A DNA stretch of 64,000 bases, taken from Aegilops tauschii subsp. strangulata (lineage: Eukaryota; Streptophyta; Magnoliopsida; Poales; Poaceae). Numbering within the stretch: position 1 is the first letter of the stretch; the number at the start of each line of letters is the position of its first letter. The DNA lies in the NCBI RefSeq assembly GCF_002575655.3, contig NC_053037.3, positions 569,262,880 to 569,326,879 on the forward strand, in the 5' to 3' direction. Positions 1 to 12,000 of the stretch are shown one piece after another. The notes under the pieces are model-generated. The model worked only from the letters and a program-made list of their open reading frames with translations, did no database searches and was not told the DNA's origin. The position numbers and the translations under genes are program-made.

Positions 1-322
1 CAAATGCGGGGCTATTTTTAGGGACATGATTCCGATCAGCATCCAGCAATCGAATAAGCCTAAGAACGAAGACCCTCACTATATTATGCAGATTGAAGAT
101 CGTCGAATGGAGAAAAGCACAAATCTATGACATTGGGTTCATTCACCCAAATGTCATACATGAATATATGGTTAAACACAACGTCTCAGAAACCGAGGAC
201 AACATGCCAAAATCGTTGATCAAAAATCAAAGAAAAGATAAAATACTCTTTCCTTACGACTTCAAGTGAGTGTTACTGTCTTGTACACATTCGGTACTCG
301 AGGTTATAGTAATGTAACTGGT
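1..322 (+). mobile_element. Fragment of deleted CACTA TNP1/Ulp1-like gene, left copy
   Basis: This stretch repeats 3785-4106 with about six mismatches in 322 bases. Both copies carry the same internal deletion junction relative to the long CACTA at 7724-20069: the coding text runs from the equivalent of position 16194 directly into the equivalent of 18437, across a shared CCT. The piece stops where Angela sequence begins near 323 and runs off the window on the left, so its true length is unknown. It is a non-coding remnant of the second CACTA gene. Confidence 0.75.
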
Positions 323-1364
323 GAACATCACTATGTTGATCATATCTACTATATGATTCACGCTCGACCTTTCGGTCTCAGTGTTCCGAGGCCATATCTG
401 CATATGCTAGGCTCGTCAAGTTTAACATGAGTATTCTGCGTGTGCAAAACTGGCTTGCACCCGTTGTAAATGGACGTAGAGCTTATCACACCCGATCATC
501 ACGTGGTGTTTGGGCACGACGAACTTTGGCAACGGTGCATACTCAGGGAGAACACTTTTATCTTGAAATTTAGTGAGAGATCATCTTATAATGCTACCGT
601 CAATCAAAGCAAGATAAGATGCATAAAAGATAAACATCACATGCAATCAATATAAGTGATATGATATGGCCATCATCATCTTGTGCTTGTGATCTCCATC
701 TCCGAAGCACCGTCATGATCACCATCGTCACCGGTGCGACACCTTGATCTCCATCGTAGCATCGTTGTCGTCTCGCCAATCTTATGCTTCTACGACTATC
801 GCTACCGCTTAGTGATAAAGTAAAGCATTACAGGGCGATTGCATTGCATACAATAAAGCGACAACCAAATGGCTCCTGCGAGTTGCCGATAACTCGGTTA
901 CAAAACATGCTCATCTCATACAATAAAATTTAGCATCATGTATTGACCATATCACAACAACAAGCCCTGCAAAACAAGTTAGACATCCTCTACTTTGTTG
1001 TTGCAAGTTTTACATGGCTGCTACTGGGCTTAGCAAGAACCGTTCTTACCTACGCATCAAAACAACAACGATAGTTATTCAAGTTGGTGTTGTTTTAACC
1101 TTCGCAAGGGCCGGGCATAGCCACACTCGGTTCGACTAAAGTTGGAGAAACTGACACCCGCCAGCCACCTGTGTGCAAAGCACGTCGGTAGAACCAGTCT
1201 CGCGTAAGCGTACGCGTAATGTCGGTCCGGGCCGCTTCATCCAACAATACCGCCGAACCAAAGTATGACATGCTGGTAAGCAGTATGACTTGTATCACCC
1301 ACAACTCACTTGTGTTCTACTCGTGCATATGACATCTACGCATAAAACCAGGCTCGGATGCCAC
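323..1364 (-). mobile_element. Angela-type Copia internal leader (5' untranslated part), truncated
   Basis: Lying directly inside the LTR and read on the minus strand, this is the untranslated leader of an Angela/BARE-like Copia element, recognised from family resemblance. No gag or pol reading frame is present, so the element was cut off before its coding region. The left end abuts CACTA sequence at about 323; no partner LTR is in the window. Confidence 0.75.
1348..1363 (-). other. Primer-binding site of the Angela-type element
   Basis: On the minus strand this reads TGGCATCCGAGCCTGG, a degenerate match to the initiator-Met tRNA complement TGGTATCAGAGCCTGG used by plant Copia elements. It sits one base from the LTR end, as expected, and fixes the orientation of the element. 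Confidence 0.75.
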
Positions 1365-2880
1365 TGTTGGAGAACGTAGTAATTTCAAAGAAATTCCTAC
1401 GCACACGCAAGATCATGGTGATGCATAGCAACGAGAGGGGAGTGTGTTGTCCATGTACCCTCGTAGAGCGAAAGCGGAAGCGTTAGCACAACGCGGTTGA
1501 TGTAATCGTACGTCTTCACGATCCGACCGATCAAGTACCGAACCCACGGCACCTCCGAGTTCAGCACACGTTCAACCCGGTGACGTCCCTCGAACTCCGA
1601 TCTAGCCGAGTGTTGAGGGAGAGTTTTGTCAGCACGATGGCGTGGTGACGATGATGATGTTCTACCGACGCAGGGCTTCGCCTAAGCACCGCTACAGTAT
1701 TATCGAGGTGGACTATGGTGGAGGGGGCACCGCACACGGCTAAAAGATCAAACGATCAACTGTTGTGTCTCTAGGGTGCCCCCCTGCCCCCGTATATAAA
1801 GGAGCAAGGGGGAGGTGCGGCCGGCCAGGAGGGGGCGGGCAAGGAGGAGTCCTACTCCCACCGGGAGTAGGACTCCTTCCCTTTACCTTGTTGGAATAGG
1901 AGAAGAGGGGAAAGAGGTGGAGGAGAAGAAGGAAAGGGGGGCGCCGCCCCCTCTCCTTGTCCTATTCGGACTAGGAGGGAGGGGCGCGCGGCCCTTGCCC
2001 TGGCCGCCTCTCCTCTTCTCCACTAAGGCCCACTATGGCCCATTAACCCCCGTGGGGTTCCGGTAACCCCTCCGGTACTCGGTAAAATCCCGATTTCACC
2101 CGGAACACTTCCGGTATCCAAATATAGGCTTCCAATATATCAATATTCATGTCCCGACCATTTCGAGAATCCTCTCATGTCCGTGATCACATCAGGGACT
2201 CCGAACAACCTTCGGTACATCAAAACATATAAACTCATAATATAACTGTCATCGAAACGTTAAGCGTGCGGACCCTACGGTTTCGAGAACTATGTAGACA
2301 TGACCGAGACACGTCTCCGGTCAATAACCAATAGCGGAACCTGGATGCTCATATTGGCTCCCACATATTCTACGAAGATCTTTATCGGTTAGACCGCATA
2401 ACAACATATGTTGTTCCCTTTGTCATCGGTATGTTACTTGCCCGAGATTCGATCATCGGTATCTCAATACCTAGTTCAATCTCGTTACCAGCAAGTCTCT
2501 TTACTCGTTCTGTAATACATCAGCCCGCAACTAACTCATTAGTTGCCATGCTTACAAGGCTTAAGTCATGTGCATTACCGAGTGGGCCTAGAGATACCTC
2601 TCCGACAATCGGAGTGACAAATCCTAATCTCGAATCATTCTCCTAATGATGTGATCCCGTTAATCAAATGACAACCCATGTCAATGGCTAGGAAACATAA
2701 TCATCTTTGATCAACGAGCTAGTCAAGTAGAGCCATACCACTGACACTCTATTTGTCTATGTATTCACACAAGTATTACGTTTCCGGTTAATACAACTCT
2801 AGCATGAATGATAAACATTTATCATGATATAAGGAAATAAATAATAACTTTATTATTGCCTCTAGGGCATATTTCCTTCA
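1365..2880 (-). mobile_element. Angela-type Copia LTR (5' LTR in minus orientation)
   Basis: The 1,516-bp LTR has TG...CA ends: TGTTGGAGAACGTAG at the left and ATATTTCCTTCA at the right. The text matches my recollection of the wheat/barley Angela/BARE LTR along most of its length. Near 2630 a block of roughly 0.2 kb that Angela LTRs usually carry seems missing, so it is shorter than the usual ~1.7 kb. With the PBS on its left it is the 5' LTR. The five bases to the right are TAGAT; a target duplication cannot be tested because the left part of the element is gone. Confidence 0.85.
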
Positions 2881-2990
2881 TAGATGAGATCAGGAAAAAT
2901 AGGGACCATTTTCTGCATATCCAGAATGCCGCCATTTTGTTAAATCCCTTGTCGGTCCGGACGTCGGACATTCATGAGAGAGGCGGTCCG

Positions 2991-3196
2991 GCCCAAACCC
3001 TAGAAGCGTTGCCGCGAGGCCACCCCAAACCTTAGAAGCGTCGAGACCACCCCAAATCCTAGAAGTGTTGCCGAGAGGCCACGCCGAACCCTAGAAGCGT
3101 CGAGGCCACCCCAAACCCTAGAAGCTTTGCCGAGGCCACCCCAAACCCTAGAAGCGTTGTCAAGGCCACCCCAAACCGTAGAAGCGTCTAGGCCAC
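2991..3196 (+). repeat. Minisatellite of ~27-32 bp units in the CACTA leader
   Basis: About seven imperfect copies of a unit built on AAACCCTAGAAGCGTTGCCGAGGCCACC. A single related copy occurs in the long CACTA at 15455-15545, so the expansion is specific to this derivative. It lies upstream of the acidic first exon, in likely untranslated leader. Confidence 0.6.
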
Positions 3197-3305
3197 TAAT
3201 TAATATTCCTTGTTGTGATTAGCTAGCTAGGTCTATGTTTGCCACTAATATATCCATCTGTCATGTTTGTATATTAATTGCCATGTTGTAGTATTTGCAG
3301 AAACT

Positions 3306-4834
3306 ATGGAGCACAGAGACATGGAAATAGAACAACTATTGGGGGACATAATCCTCGGCGGAGGTGATATCTTGTCATATCTCTACGACACCGATGGTCT
3401 GGAAGGAGAGGGTGAAGCAGGCTCCGGTGATCGAACAATGGAGAAGGAACGACATGATCATGATGGCTCCGATGACCGAATGTCGGTGGAAGAAGGAGAC
3501 CGTGATGACGACTCTGGTGACCGAACGGAGGAGGGAGCTATAGTCCGGTGAGGTATATATATTAATTAAGCCTGTGCTGACTAGCTAATTGATGCATTAA
3601 TTGTTTTTGTATGTGCACATATTAAGTCTTCTTCTTTTCTAGCCCTCCGGATCGAGCCAAACTTCGGTAATGAGCCGAGGCCCGAAGAAAAGGTTGCGCC
3701 AGGATGAAAGGTTCATGATCATAGCAATCGCGGATGATGGCCAACCGATTGAATGCACGCGGACCAAGGAAGCATTTTCTGCCAAGTGCGGGGCTATTTT
3801 TAGGGACATGATTCCGATCAGCATCCAGCAATCGAATAAGCCTAAGAACGAAGACCCTCACTATATTATGCAGATTGAAGATCGTCGAATGGAGAAAAGC
3901 ACAAATCTATGACATTGGGTTCATTAACCCAAATGTCATACATGAATATATGGTTAAACACAACGTCTCAGAAACCGAGGACAACATGCCAAAATCATTG
4001 ATCAAAAATCAAAGAAAAGATAAAATACTCTTTCCTTACAACTTCAAGTGAGTGTTACTGTCTTGTGCACATTCAGTACTCGAGGTTATAGTAATGTAAC
4101 TGATGACTTATGCATGTGTGCGCAGTTTCCACTTTATTCTCCTAGAGATTAAGCTTGAGCGGGGAGAAGTAACCGTCTTAGACTCTAGACGAAAACATCC
4201 AGAGGAGTATGCGAACATGACTCGAATGCTCGAGAAGTAAGTTCAATCGATCATTATCCCACCATATCGGTAACTTTGTTCATTTCCTGATATCAAGTAA
4301 TTATTTTCTTTGTCTGGCAGGGTTTGGAAAGAGGTCACCACAATTTCTCCGGGACTGCTGACCGAGCTCTGATTTAAACACCCGAAAGTAAGTACTACTA
4401 CCTAGTTCCGCCCATCTCCCATTGATTCTAGCTAGTTTCATCAATACCATTTAGCATGCTTGCTTATCAGTTTGATTGACCTCTATTTCTCGTAAAGTGA
4501 TTGTGGCAGGAAGCCGGGAATGATTATGTGGATACTACGTTTGCGAGTTCATCTACAACGCGGCGGCCTCTAATAAACGGGGCTACTCTGAAAAACAATA
4601 TGAAGTGCGTAAGCAAAAATATTCACAATTTTATTTTATTACCATCATTTGTGTTGAGTTTTATTCATACACATGTATTGACCCTCTTCTTCAATTTAGA
4701 TCTAGCTGATGCGGGATGAACTCCTACCACATGATCGCATAAAAGCAATTCAAGAGGAAATCGCGGGATTCTTTCTTGACCACGTCATCAATAAAGCCGG
4801 AGAATACCATCTGCCACTTGACTTCACATGTTAG
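3306..4834 (+). pseudogene. Deleted CACTA second gene (TNP1-like with Ulp1 remnant)
   Basis: Exons match the second gene of the long CACTA in order: an acidic exon (MEHRDMEIEQLLGDII..., 3306-3551), the basic exon start (MSRGPKKRLRQDERF..., 3670), then after a 2.2-kb internal deletion the Ulp1-like exons at about 4125 (FHFILLEIKLE), 4320, 4507 and 4700, ending with a stop near 4834. The exon carrying the expected catalytic Cys has lost one T (GATTATGTGGATAC against TTACTGTGGATAC in the long element), which shifts the frame at that residue. A TGA also interrupts the exon near 4371. The product cannot be functional. Its acidic exon is intact here, whereas the long element has a TGA at the matching place. 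Confidence 0.75.
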
Positions 4835-5282
4835 GGATTGTAAGAGATCTTATATTGTATATATGTAGCTAGTAGCATTGGATATATATACGAAAAATTG
4901 TTGTTCGATCAATCTCCCGGAGAAGGAGGAGGTCGATCACTTCTCTCTGTATATGTTCATGACGATCTTATGTACTTAATGGTTTCCTTCATTTGCTTAC
5001 TAGCTAGCGTGTCGCGAGTTCTCTCTATACGTATAGTACGTAGAGCGCCGACCAAGCACGGAGATAAGAGAGGTCACTTCTCTCTATTAGCTAGCTAACA
5101 CAATATATGAAACCCCTAAATTAACCCTCCAAAAACCCCAAACCCCCCCCCCCCCCCCCTTTCAAAAAAAACAAAAACTGTCCCGGTTCGTAAGCGAACC
5201 GGGACTAAAGGTCGTGGGCTTTAGTCCCGACCCTTTAGTCCCGGTTCCAGAACTGGGACAAATGGGCATTTTTCTACTAATG

Positions 5283-7079
5283 ATGGATCCATCTGGGTCA
5301 TCTATGGGTGTTTTGGTTCGATCTTTGGTAGGATAGATCAACTTCTTGCAAATGGAGAAGCTTTCAAAATACTTCCTCAAGTCCGAAATGATCCCTGATT
5401 GTGACAATGTATCCTAGGATATTCACTATTAACTCAGATTTCACTTGGGTTTTCAGAGGGCCTGATAAGATCTTTTAAGATCGGTAATATTATCCTACTC
5501 AAAACCAAGTGTCATCATATAGTTCCTTATGTATTAGCTTATTGAATATATTAGTGCCTCCATTTCACCTTCTTTGGCGTTTTATACATTTTCAGTTAGT
5601 GTTTCCTATCTATAAACACAGGTGATTGTTTGTTCATTACTCGCTCCCGCTGTTGAACTGGTGCCTACATAGACTAACCTTGTAGTGCATAGAGCCTATT
5701 TACTGTTATTTTAATGCATGTGTTGCCTATAATCAGTATGTATATTGTATATATACATAGATCTCTCATGAGAGAAGCGGAAAGACCACCTAGCATTAAA
5801 CACTAAGTTATGTTATGATTAAATAACTAAAATTGTTTATAATAATGTAATCATAGCTCATAATTCTTCTCCTTTTTTGGCAGCTTCTAAGATTCACTAG
5901 TTGTGATCTTGTATACAAAAGTAATATTACTTCTGAAAAGATTGGTTTGGGGGTTGTTTTCGTAATTCCATGTTGAACTAGGTCTAGGTCAACTTAAAGG
6001 GTTGGTTACAAATAATTCCATGATCTTATTTAATTACATTGGTCTTGTTCTTCAGGTCAATTGAGAATTATTAGTTCACTGTGGCGCATATGTTTGTTAG
6101 TGCCTTTTCGAAAGGTTGCTACATTATTAACCTGTGGGATATGATTATGAAGTTTTTGTGCCGTTTCATAGGATACATTTCTTAGTGCATAGGAGGACCT
6201 AATAAAACTTTGGAAGTTGTAACCCCAAAAGTTGCTAGTTTGCAACTTCATTACGAAGGAATTTCTTCTACCATGGAAACTATTGTTTATTTGGGAAGCA
6301 AATAACTTCCTCGATGATGTTTCTTTTTGTTTATATGCGGTGCATAATATACCTTGTTAATAGTAATAATTTAGTTCATTGGCTAAGAATCATTGTTGTA
6401 GCATTCTGTCCCAGTAGAAAAATGTTTATCTTTAAAGTACGTGATTTCCCAATATACCTGTGGAGAACATGACCGCACGTTCTTAGTTGTGCTATTGCTA
6501 GTTTGGCACATGCTGTATATTATTTTCGTATTATGTTCACCCCTATATGCGACTTATCAAGATGATTTCCTACACCGAGTACAAAAAACTTGAAGAGAAA
6601 TGAACTTTTAAGCACATGTGTTTTAACATGTTATGTATTTATGTGTCGTTATCTCCAAGTCATTTCTATTTTCAAAGTGTAGAGTTCCAAAACAAGTACT
6701 CCCAGAAGAGCAAAGGCGGAGAAGCAAATACCTCATTTCAAGATCACCTCCCTCTCCCAAAAATTTCAAATCATACTACATATGACGTGAGGAACAAAAC
6801 AAGTAAAGAGATGCTTGACATGAAATATTTGATATCCTTGCAGGGGGTTATAGGTGTGTGTATCGTCTATACATGTTCTACTGGATACTCTTAAAAAGAA
6901 ATGAAACAATAACCTGAAATTGTTGATAAAAGAAATCATCACTGAAATTTTGTAACAATCCTCCACTCATACATATCAAGGCCAACTCAATTGTTAATTT
7001 TCAGATATGTTATACATGAAACCCTCATCTTATGACTGCGAGATCTATGAACTGCTGCTCATTAATTGAAACCATCTTC
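5283..7079. other. Unassigned stretch between CACTA remnant and RING copy A
   Basis: AT-rich DNA without a clear gene. On the minus strand 5283-5410 reads like an exon fragment (ISDLRKYFESFSICKKLIYP) that I do not recognise. At 6841-6894 a piece following a CAG acceptor, coding GVIGVCIVYTCSTGYS then stop, resembles 56911-56960 near the other end of the window, which suggests two copies of one unknown final exon. Nothing else stands out. Confidence 0.4.
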
Positions 7080-7723
7080 AGCTACAGAATCTCTGAATTT
7101 ATTCATCGGCTATGTAATCTATCAACATCTTTGCATCCGAGATGTATGAGTCAAGCACCTTCAGCTATCGAATATCAGAATCTAAAGCCGAAGTAATGCA
7201 TCACCTCACGCAGGCGAATTGGGCACTTTGACTCTTGATAGAACCACGGTTTGATGCACAGGATGTGGAAGGCGTGGGTGTGGAAGCGCGGCAGCATGAC
7301 GATCTCCTCGTCACCAGGCTCCAACTCCAGCCAATCGCGCATACCAAGCAGGGTACCGCCTCTTTGCAGGCACGGATTAAGTCCTCTGGATGGCTGAAAA
7401 CTTGGCATACCAGTAACAACGACAGGTGGATGTGAACGTCGAAGCAGCGCAGGACGACGCCCTCAAGGCTATCGATCTTGCGGCCAATGACATCGGTGAA
7501 GTCCCTTTGCGGGTGAAGATGGCACCCTAGTTACTGGGTGCGACGTCGTCCTCGCCAGTGACAGGCCCGTCAGCGAGCATGCATGCCTTGTAGTTTCGGA
7601 AGACGGCAGGGTCCGTGCCCGATCGACGCGGTGGTCGAAGGGCGCTCGGTCGTCGAACGAGGCGTGGATGCGCAGCAAGCTCGGGAGATGGCTTGGCTTC
7701 AGGCGGTGAACAACGCCCAGGAG
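7080..7723 (-). pseudogene. RING-H2 finger pseudogene, copy A, 3' part
   Basis: Read on the minus strand this is the middle and C-terminal part of a RING-H2 protein, the E3 ubiquitin-ligase class. The RING is recognisable but split over two frames: CLVC supplies the first Cys pair, then after a one-base shift comes LEPGDEEIVMLPRFHTHAFH and CIKPWFYQESKCPI, with the H-x2-H-x2-C spacing of a RING-H2. The last pair has lost a Cys (CPIR for CPIC), and the frame ends HYFGFRF then stop at 7175. The upstream half continues at 20070 beyond the CACTA insertion, which interrupts the coding region after about 25 codons. Copy G at 46930-47490 matches this segment, including its 3' tail. Nonfunctional. Confidence 0.7.
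7721..7723. other. Target-site duplication GAG, left
   Basis: GAG lies directly before the CACTA left end and GAG follows the right end at 20070-20072. RING copies B, C and F carry the single uninterrupted form in a GAGAACTC or GAGTTTTC context, which confirms the insertion point. Confidence 0.85.
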
Positions 7724-8020
7724 CACTAGTATTAAACAGGGCATAGGTCACAGGGCAGTTTTCACATTAGCCCCGGTTCAGTCACGAACCGGGACCCATG
7801 GGGCATTCGTCCCGATTCGTGAGCCCAGGGGGCCGGCCGGGGCCTCGTGGGCAATGGTCCCGGTTCGTATGGAACCATTTGTCCCGGTTCGAGCCACGAA
7901 CCGGGACTAATGGTTCTCGCTCCTGGCCCACAACCATTTGCCCCGGTTCTTGGCATGAACCGGGACAGAAGGCCCGGATTTAGTACTGGTTCATGCCACG
8001 AACCGGGACCAATGAGGTGC
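7724..8020 (+). repeat. CACTA 5' terminus and subterminal inverted-repeat array
   Basis: After the terminal motif come at least five CCCGGTT...AACCGGG foldbacks (about 7773-7797, 7858-7870, 7885-7906, 7944-7966, 7987-8009). In En/Spm such subterminal repeats bind the element's own TNP1/TNPA-type protein; that role is inferred here. The first 65 bp match the right end of the small CACTA at 22501-23792 in inverted orientation. Confidence 0.8.
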
Positions 8021-8030
8021 CTATATATAC
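8021..8030 (+). promoter_or_regulatory. TATA box of the first CACTA promoter
   Basis: CTATATATAC follows directly on the subterminal array. A transcript starting about 30 bp downstream would run through leader exons (8050-8295, donor GTGAGC near 8297) into the small ORF and then the transposase, whose start codon directly follows an acceptor at 9034. Confidence 0.6.
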
Positions 8031-8545
8031 CCCTCGCCCGCGAGCAGAGCACTCCAGTGCTCTGTTTTTCTCTGGCCGGCGAGGGGAGGGCTTTGTGGTG
8101 CTCTAGCTCACCTCCTATGCACATGAGGTGTTCGATGAAATGCCCGAGCCACACTAGTTAAGCTTTGTCCTCTCGAAGCTCGACCTCAAAGCTCCATTTT
8201 CCTCGAGATTTGTCTAGGTTTAGCGGCCCGTCACGTCCCATTCCCGTCTTCACCGCCGTCGACCGCCCGCGCCGATCTCGTCGCCGGCAACACCGTGGTG
8301 AGCCTCTTGTTCTTATCTTCTTTTTGAAAGAAAAAAATTCTTACTTTAGATAGATACTTGTCTAATTTTCTTACTATTTTATTCCTTCTTATTACATAGT
8401 GCGATGGTTTTGGTATCCGCCCCCGTCGGCCCTCGTCCTATCTATGATTCGGATGTGGTATATATTATCTTTTTATAACTATTTGATTCATTTATTGTTT
8501 ATGACAAATATACCGACCAGCGTGACATAGATTTTATTTATCTAG

Positions 8546-8850
8546 GAGGTGGTTGAACCGGAAATTCTAACCGACCCTATTGTCGAGAGGTTAAATTTAG
8601 TTGAAGAAGAAAACAATTACTTGAAGGAAAAAATAAAAAAATTGAGGAGGAGAAGATGATATTGGAGTTGCATGTTGCGGATGTCGTCGATGATCACAAG
8701 ATCAAGATGGATGCAATGCGCTTGAAGATTAGAAAGATTAGAAAATATGCCATTCATACCGAGGCTTGGTATCATTATGCCGTTGGATCAATTGTTACCT
8801 TGGTTGCGATTATGATCACATTTGTTTTCGCATTGAAATGTTTTACATAG
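8546..8850 (+). pseudogene. Small CACTA ORF: coiled coil plus C-terminal membrane segment, frameshifted
   Basis: After the acceptor TCTAG at 8545 the frame reads EVVEPEILTDPIVERLNLVEEENNYLKEKIKK, a charged coiled-coil-like start. A run of seven A (8635-8641) is one base short of keeping the frame; the neighbouring frame continues KMILELHVADVVDDHKIKMD, then a basic stretch and a hydrophobic segment (VGSIVTLVAIMITFVFAL) ending CFT at 8850. The whole would be about 100 residues with one membrane span at the tail. I recall similar small ORFs upstream of TNP2 in grass CACTA elements, but their function is unknown to me. The last 64 codons could also be read alone from the ATG at 8656. Confidence 0.55.
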
Positions 8851-9034
8851 TTTTAATGTATGGTTTAATTAATTAGATGCTCTGGAGAGCTATATACATG
8901 TTGTTAGATGAGAACTATGTATGTACTTTGGTTCTAATGTGATGATGAACTTCTATTAATTTGGTCACTTAATTATCTATTCATGATGTTCTGTAATGGT
9001 TTTTGACACACTTAATTATATATAATGCACGCAG

Positions 9035-12000
9035 ATGAACCGGCAATGGATGTACGGTGACAGACACACCTCCGAGTACATTAAGGGCGTGCATGATTTT
9101 CTCGAAGTGGCTGAGGCAAACAAGCAGAATGGTTTTATGTGTTGTCCATGCCCTACATGTGGGAATACGAAGTCTTACTCTGACCGGAAAATCCTTCATG
9201 CCCACCTGCTTTACAAGGGTTTCATGCCACACTATAATGTTTGGACGAGGCACGGAGAAATGGGGGTTATGATGGAAGACGGCGAAGAAGAAGAGGACGA
9301 TGACAACTATGTGCCCCCTGAATACGGTGATGCTGCAACGGGGGAAGCTGCTGAAGATCAAGAGGAACCAGACGATGTGCCCAATGATGCTGCAAGGGGG
9401 GAAGCTGCTGAAGATCAAGAGGAACCAATGCCCGATGATGATGATCTCCGCCGGGTCATTGTCGATGCAAGGACGCAATGCGAAAGTCAAAAGGAGAAGC
9501 TGAAGTTCGATCGCCTGTTAGAGGATCACAAAAAAGGGATGTACCCCAATTGCGAAGATGGCAACACAAAGCTCGGTACCGTACTGAAATTGCTGCAGTG
9601 GAAGGCAGAGAATGCTGTGCCTGACAAAGGATTTGAGAAGCTATTGAAAATATTGAAGAAGAAGCTTCCAAAGGATAACGAATTGCCCGACAATACATAC
9701 GCAGCAAAGAAGGTCGTATGCCCTCTAGGATTGGAGGTGCAGAAGATACATGCATGCCCTAATGACTGCATCCTCTACCGCGGTGCGTACAAGGATCTGA
9801 ACGCATGCCCGGTATGCGGTGCATTGCGGTATAAGATCAGACGAGATGACGCTGGTGATGTTGACGGCGAGCCCCCAGGAAGAGGGTTCCTGCGAAGGTG
9901 ATGCAGTATGCTCCTATAATACCACGGTTGAAACGTCTGTTCAGAAACGAAGAGCATGCCAAGTTGATGCGATGGCATAGTGAGGACCGTAAGAAAGACG
10001 GGAAGTTGAGAGCACCCGCTGACGGGTCGCAGTGGAGAAAAATCGAGAGAAAGTACTGGGCCGAGTTTGCAGCTGACCCAAGGAACGTATGGTTTGGTTT
10101 AAGCGCGGATGGCATTAATCCTTTCGGGGAGCAGAGCAGCAATCACAGCACCTGGCCCGTGACTCTATGTATGTATAACCTTCCTCCTTGGATGTGCAAG
10201 AAGCGGAAGTTCATTACGATGCCAGTTCTCATCCAAGGCCCTAAGCAACCCGGCAACGACATTGATGTGTACCTAAGGCCATTAGTTGAAGAACTTTTAC
10301 AGCTGTGGACTGGAAACGGTGTACGTACGTGGGATGAGCACAAACAGGAGGAATTTAACCTGCACGTGTTGCTGTTTGTAAACATCAACGATTGGCCCGC
10401 TCTCAGTAACCTTTCAGGACAGACAAACAAGGGATACCACCCATGCACGTACTGTTTAGATGACACTGAAAGTATATACCTGGACAAAAGCAGGAAGAAT
10501 GTGTACCTGGGCCATCATCGATTTCTTCCGACCAACCATCAATGTCGAAAGAAAGGCAAGCATTTCAAAGGCGAGGCAGATCACCGGAAGAAGCCCGCCA
10601 TGCGTACCGGTGATCACGTACTTGCTATGGTCAATGATTTACACGTAATCTTTGGAAAGGGTCCCGGCGGACTAGCTGTTCCGAATGACGTTGAGGGACA
10701 CGCACCCATGTGGAAGAAGAAATCTATATTTTGGGACCTACCCTACTGGAAAGAGCTAGAGGTCCGCTCTTCAATCGACGTGATGCACGTGACGAAGAAC
10801 CTTTGCGTGAACCTTCTAGGCTTCTTGGGCGTGTATGGGAAGACAAAAGATACACCTGAGGCACGGGAGGACCTGCAAAGTTTGCACGAAAAAGACGGCA
10901 TGCCTCTGAAGCAGTATGAAGGTCCTGCCAGTTACGCTCTTACGAAAGAAGAGAAAGAAATCTTCTTTGAATGCCTGCTCAGTATGAAGGTCTCGACTGG
11001 CTTCTCGTCGAATATAAAGGGAATAATAAATATGCCAGAGAAAAAGTTCCAGAACCTAAAGTCTCATGACTGCCACGTGATTATGACGCAACTGCTTCCG
11101 GTTGCATTGAGGGGGCTTCTACCGGAAAATGTCCGATTAGCCATTGTGAAGCTATGTGCATTCCTCAATGCAATCTCTCAGAAGGTGATCGATCCAGAAA
11201 TCATACCAAGGCTAAGGAGTGATGTGGCGCAATGTCTTGTCAGTTTCGAGCTGGTGTTCCCACCATCCTTCTTCAATATCATGACGCACGTCCTAGTTCA
11301 TCTAGTCGACGAGATTGTCATTCTGGGGCCCGTATTTCTACACAATATGTTCCCCTTTGAGAGGTTCATGGGAGTCCTAAAGAAATATGTCCGTAACCGC
11401 GCTAGGCCAGAAGGAAGCATCTCCATGGGCCATCAAACAGAGGATGTCATTGGGTTTTGTGTTGACTTCATTCCTGGCCTTGAGAAGATAGGTCTCCCTA
11501 AATCACGGTATGAGGGGAGACTGACTGGAAAAGGCACGCTTGGAGGAGGGAACTCAATAATATGCAGGGACGGATATTCTTGGTCTGAAGCACACTACAC
11601 AGTTCTACAGAACTCTACCTTGTTGACCCCGTATGTCGATGAACACAAGAACAGTCTGCGCTCCAAACACCCGGAGCAGTGTGACGACTAGATTACATGT
11701 GAACACATCAGGACTTTCAGCAGTTGGTTGGAAACACGTCTCAGAGGTGACACCACTGTTTGTGATGAGTTGTACTCATTGTCCAGGGGACCATCTTCGA
11801 CTGTATTGACTTACAAAGGATACGAGATAAATGGGAATACATTTTACACGATCGCCCAAGATCAAAAGAGCACCAACCAAAACAGCGGTGTCTGCTTTGA
11901 TGCAGCAACCGAGAGGGGAAAGGACACATATTATGGTTACATAATGGACATATGGGAACTTGACTACGGACATGATTTTAAGGTCCCTTTGTTTAAGTGC

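Larger units (their letters stand above)
2882..5282 (+). mobile_element. Internally deleted CACTA element, right part with 3' terminus
   Basis: The right end has the CACTA signature: inverted CCCGGTT/AACCGGG subterminal repeats at 5183-5255 and a terminal motif reading TTTTTCTACTAATG, one base from the usual ...CTACTAGTG. Its gene is a shortened relative of the second gene of the long CACTA (see 3306-4834). No matching left terminus is visible: the sequence just right of the Angela LTR (2881-2960) is not CACTA-like, so the left end has been lost. A C-rich run lies at 5147-5159. Confidence 0.7.

Noticed and set aside
5147..5159. C run, and similar runs at 47347-47371, 62120-62141 and 63690-63705
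   Set aside because: Homopolymer tracts, perhaps of uncertain length in assembly; no function inferred.
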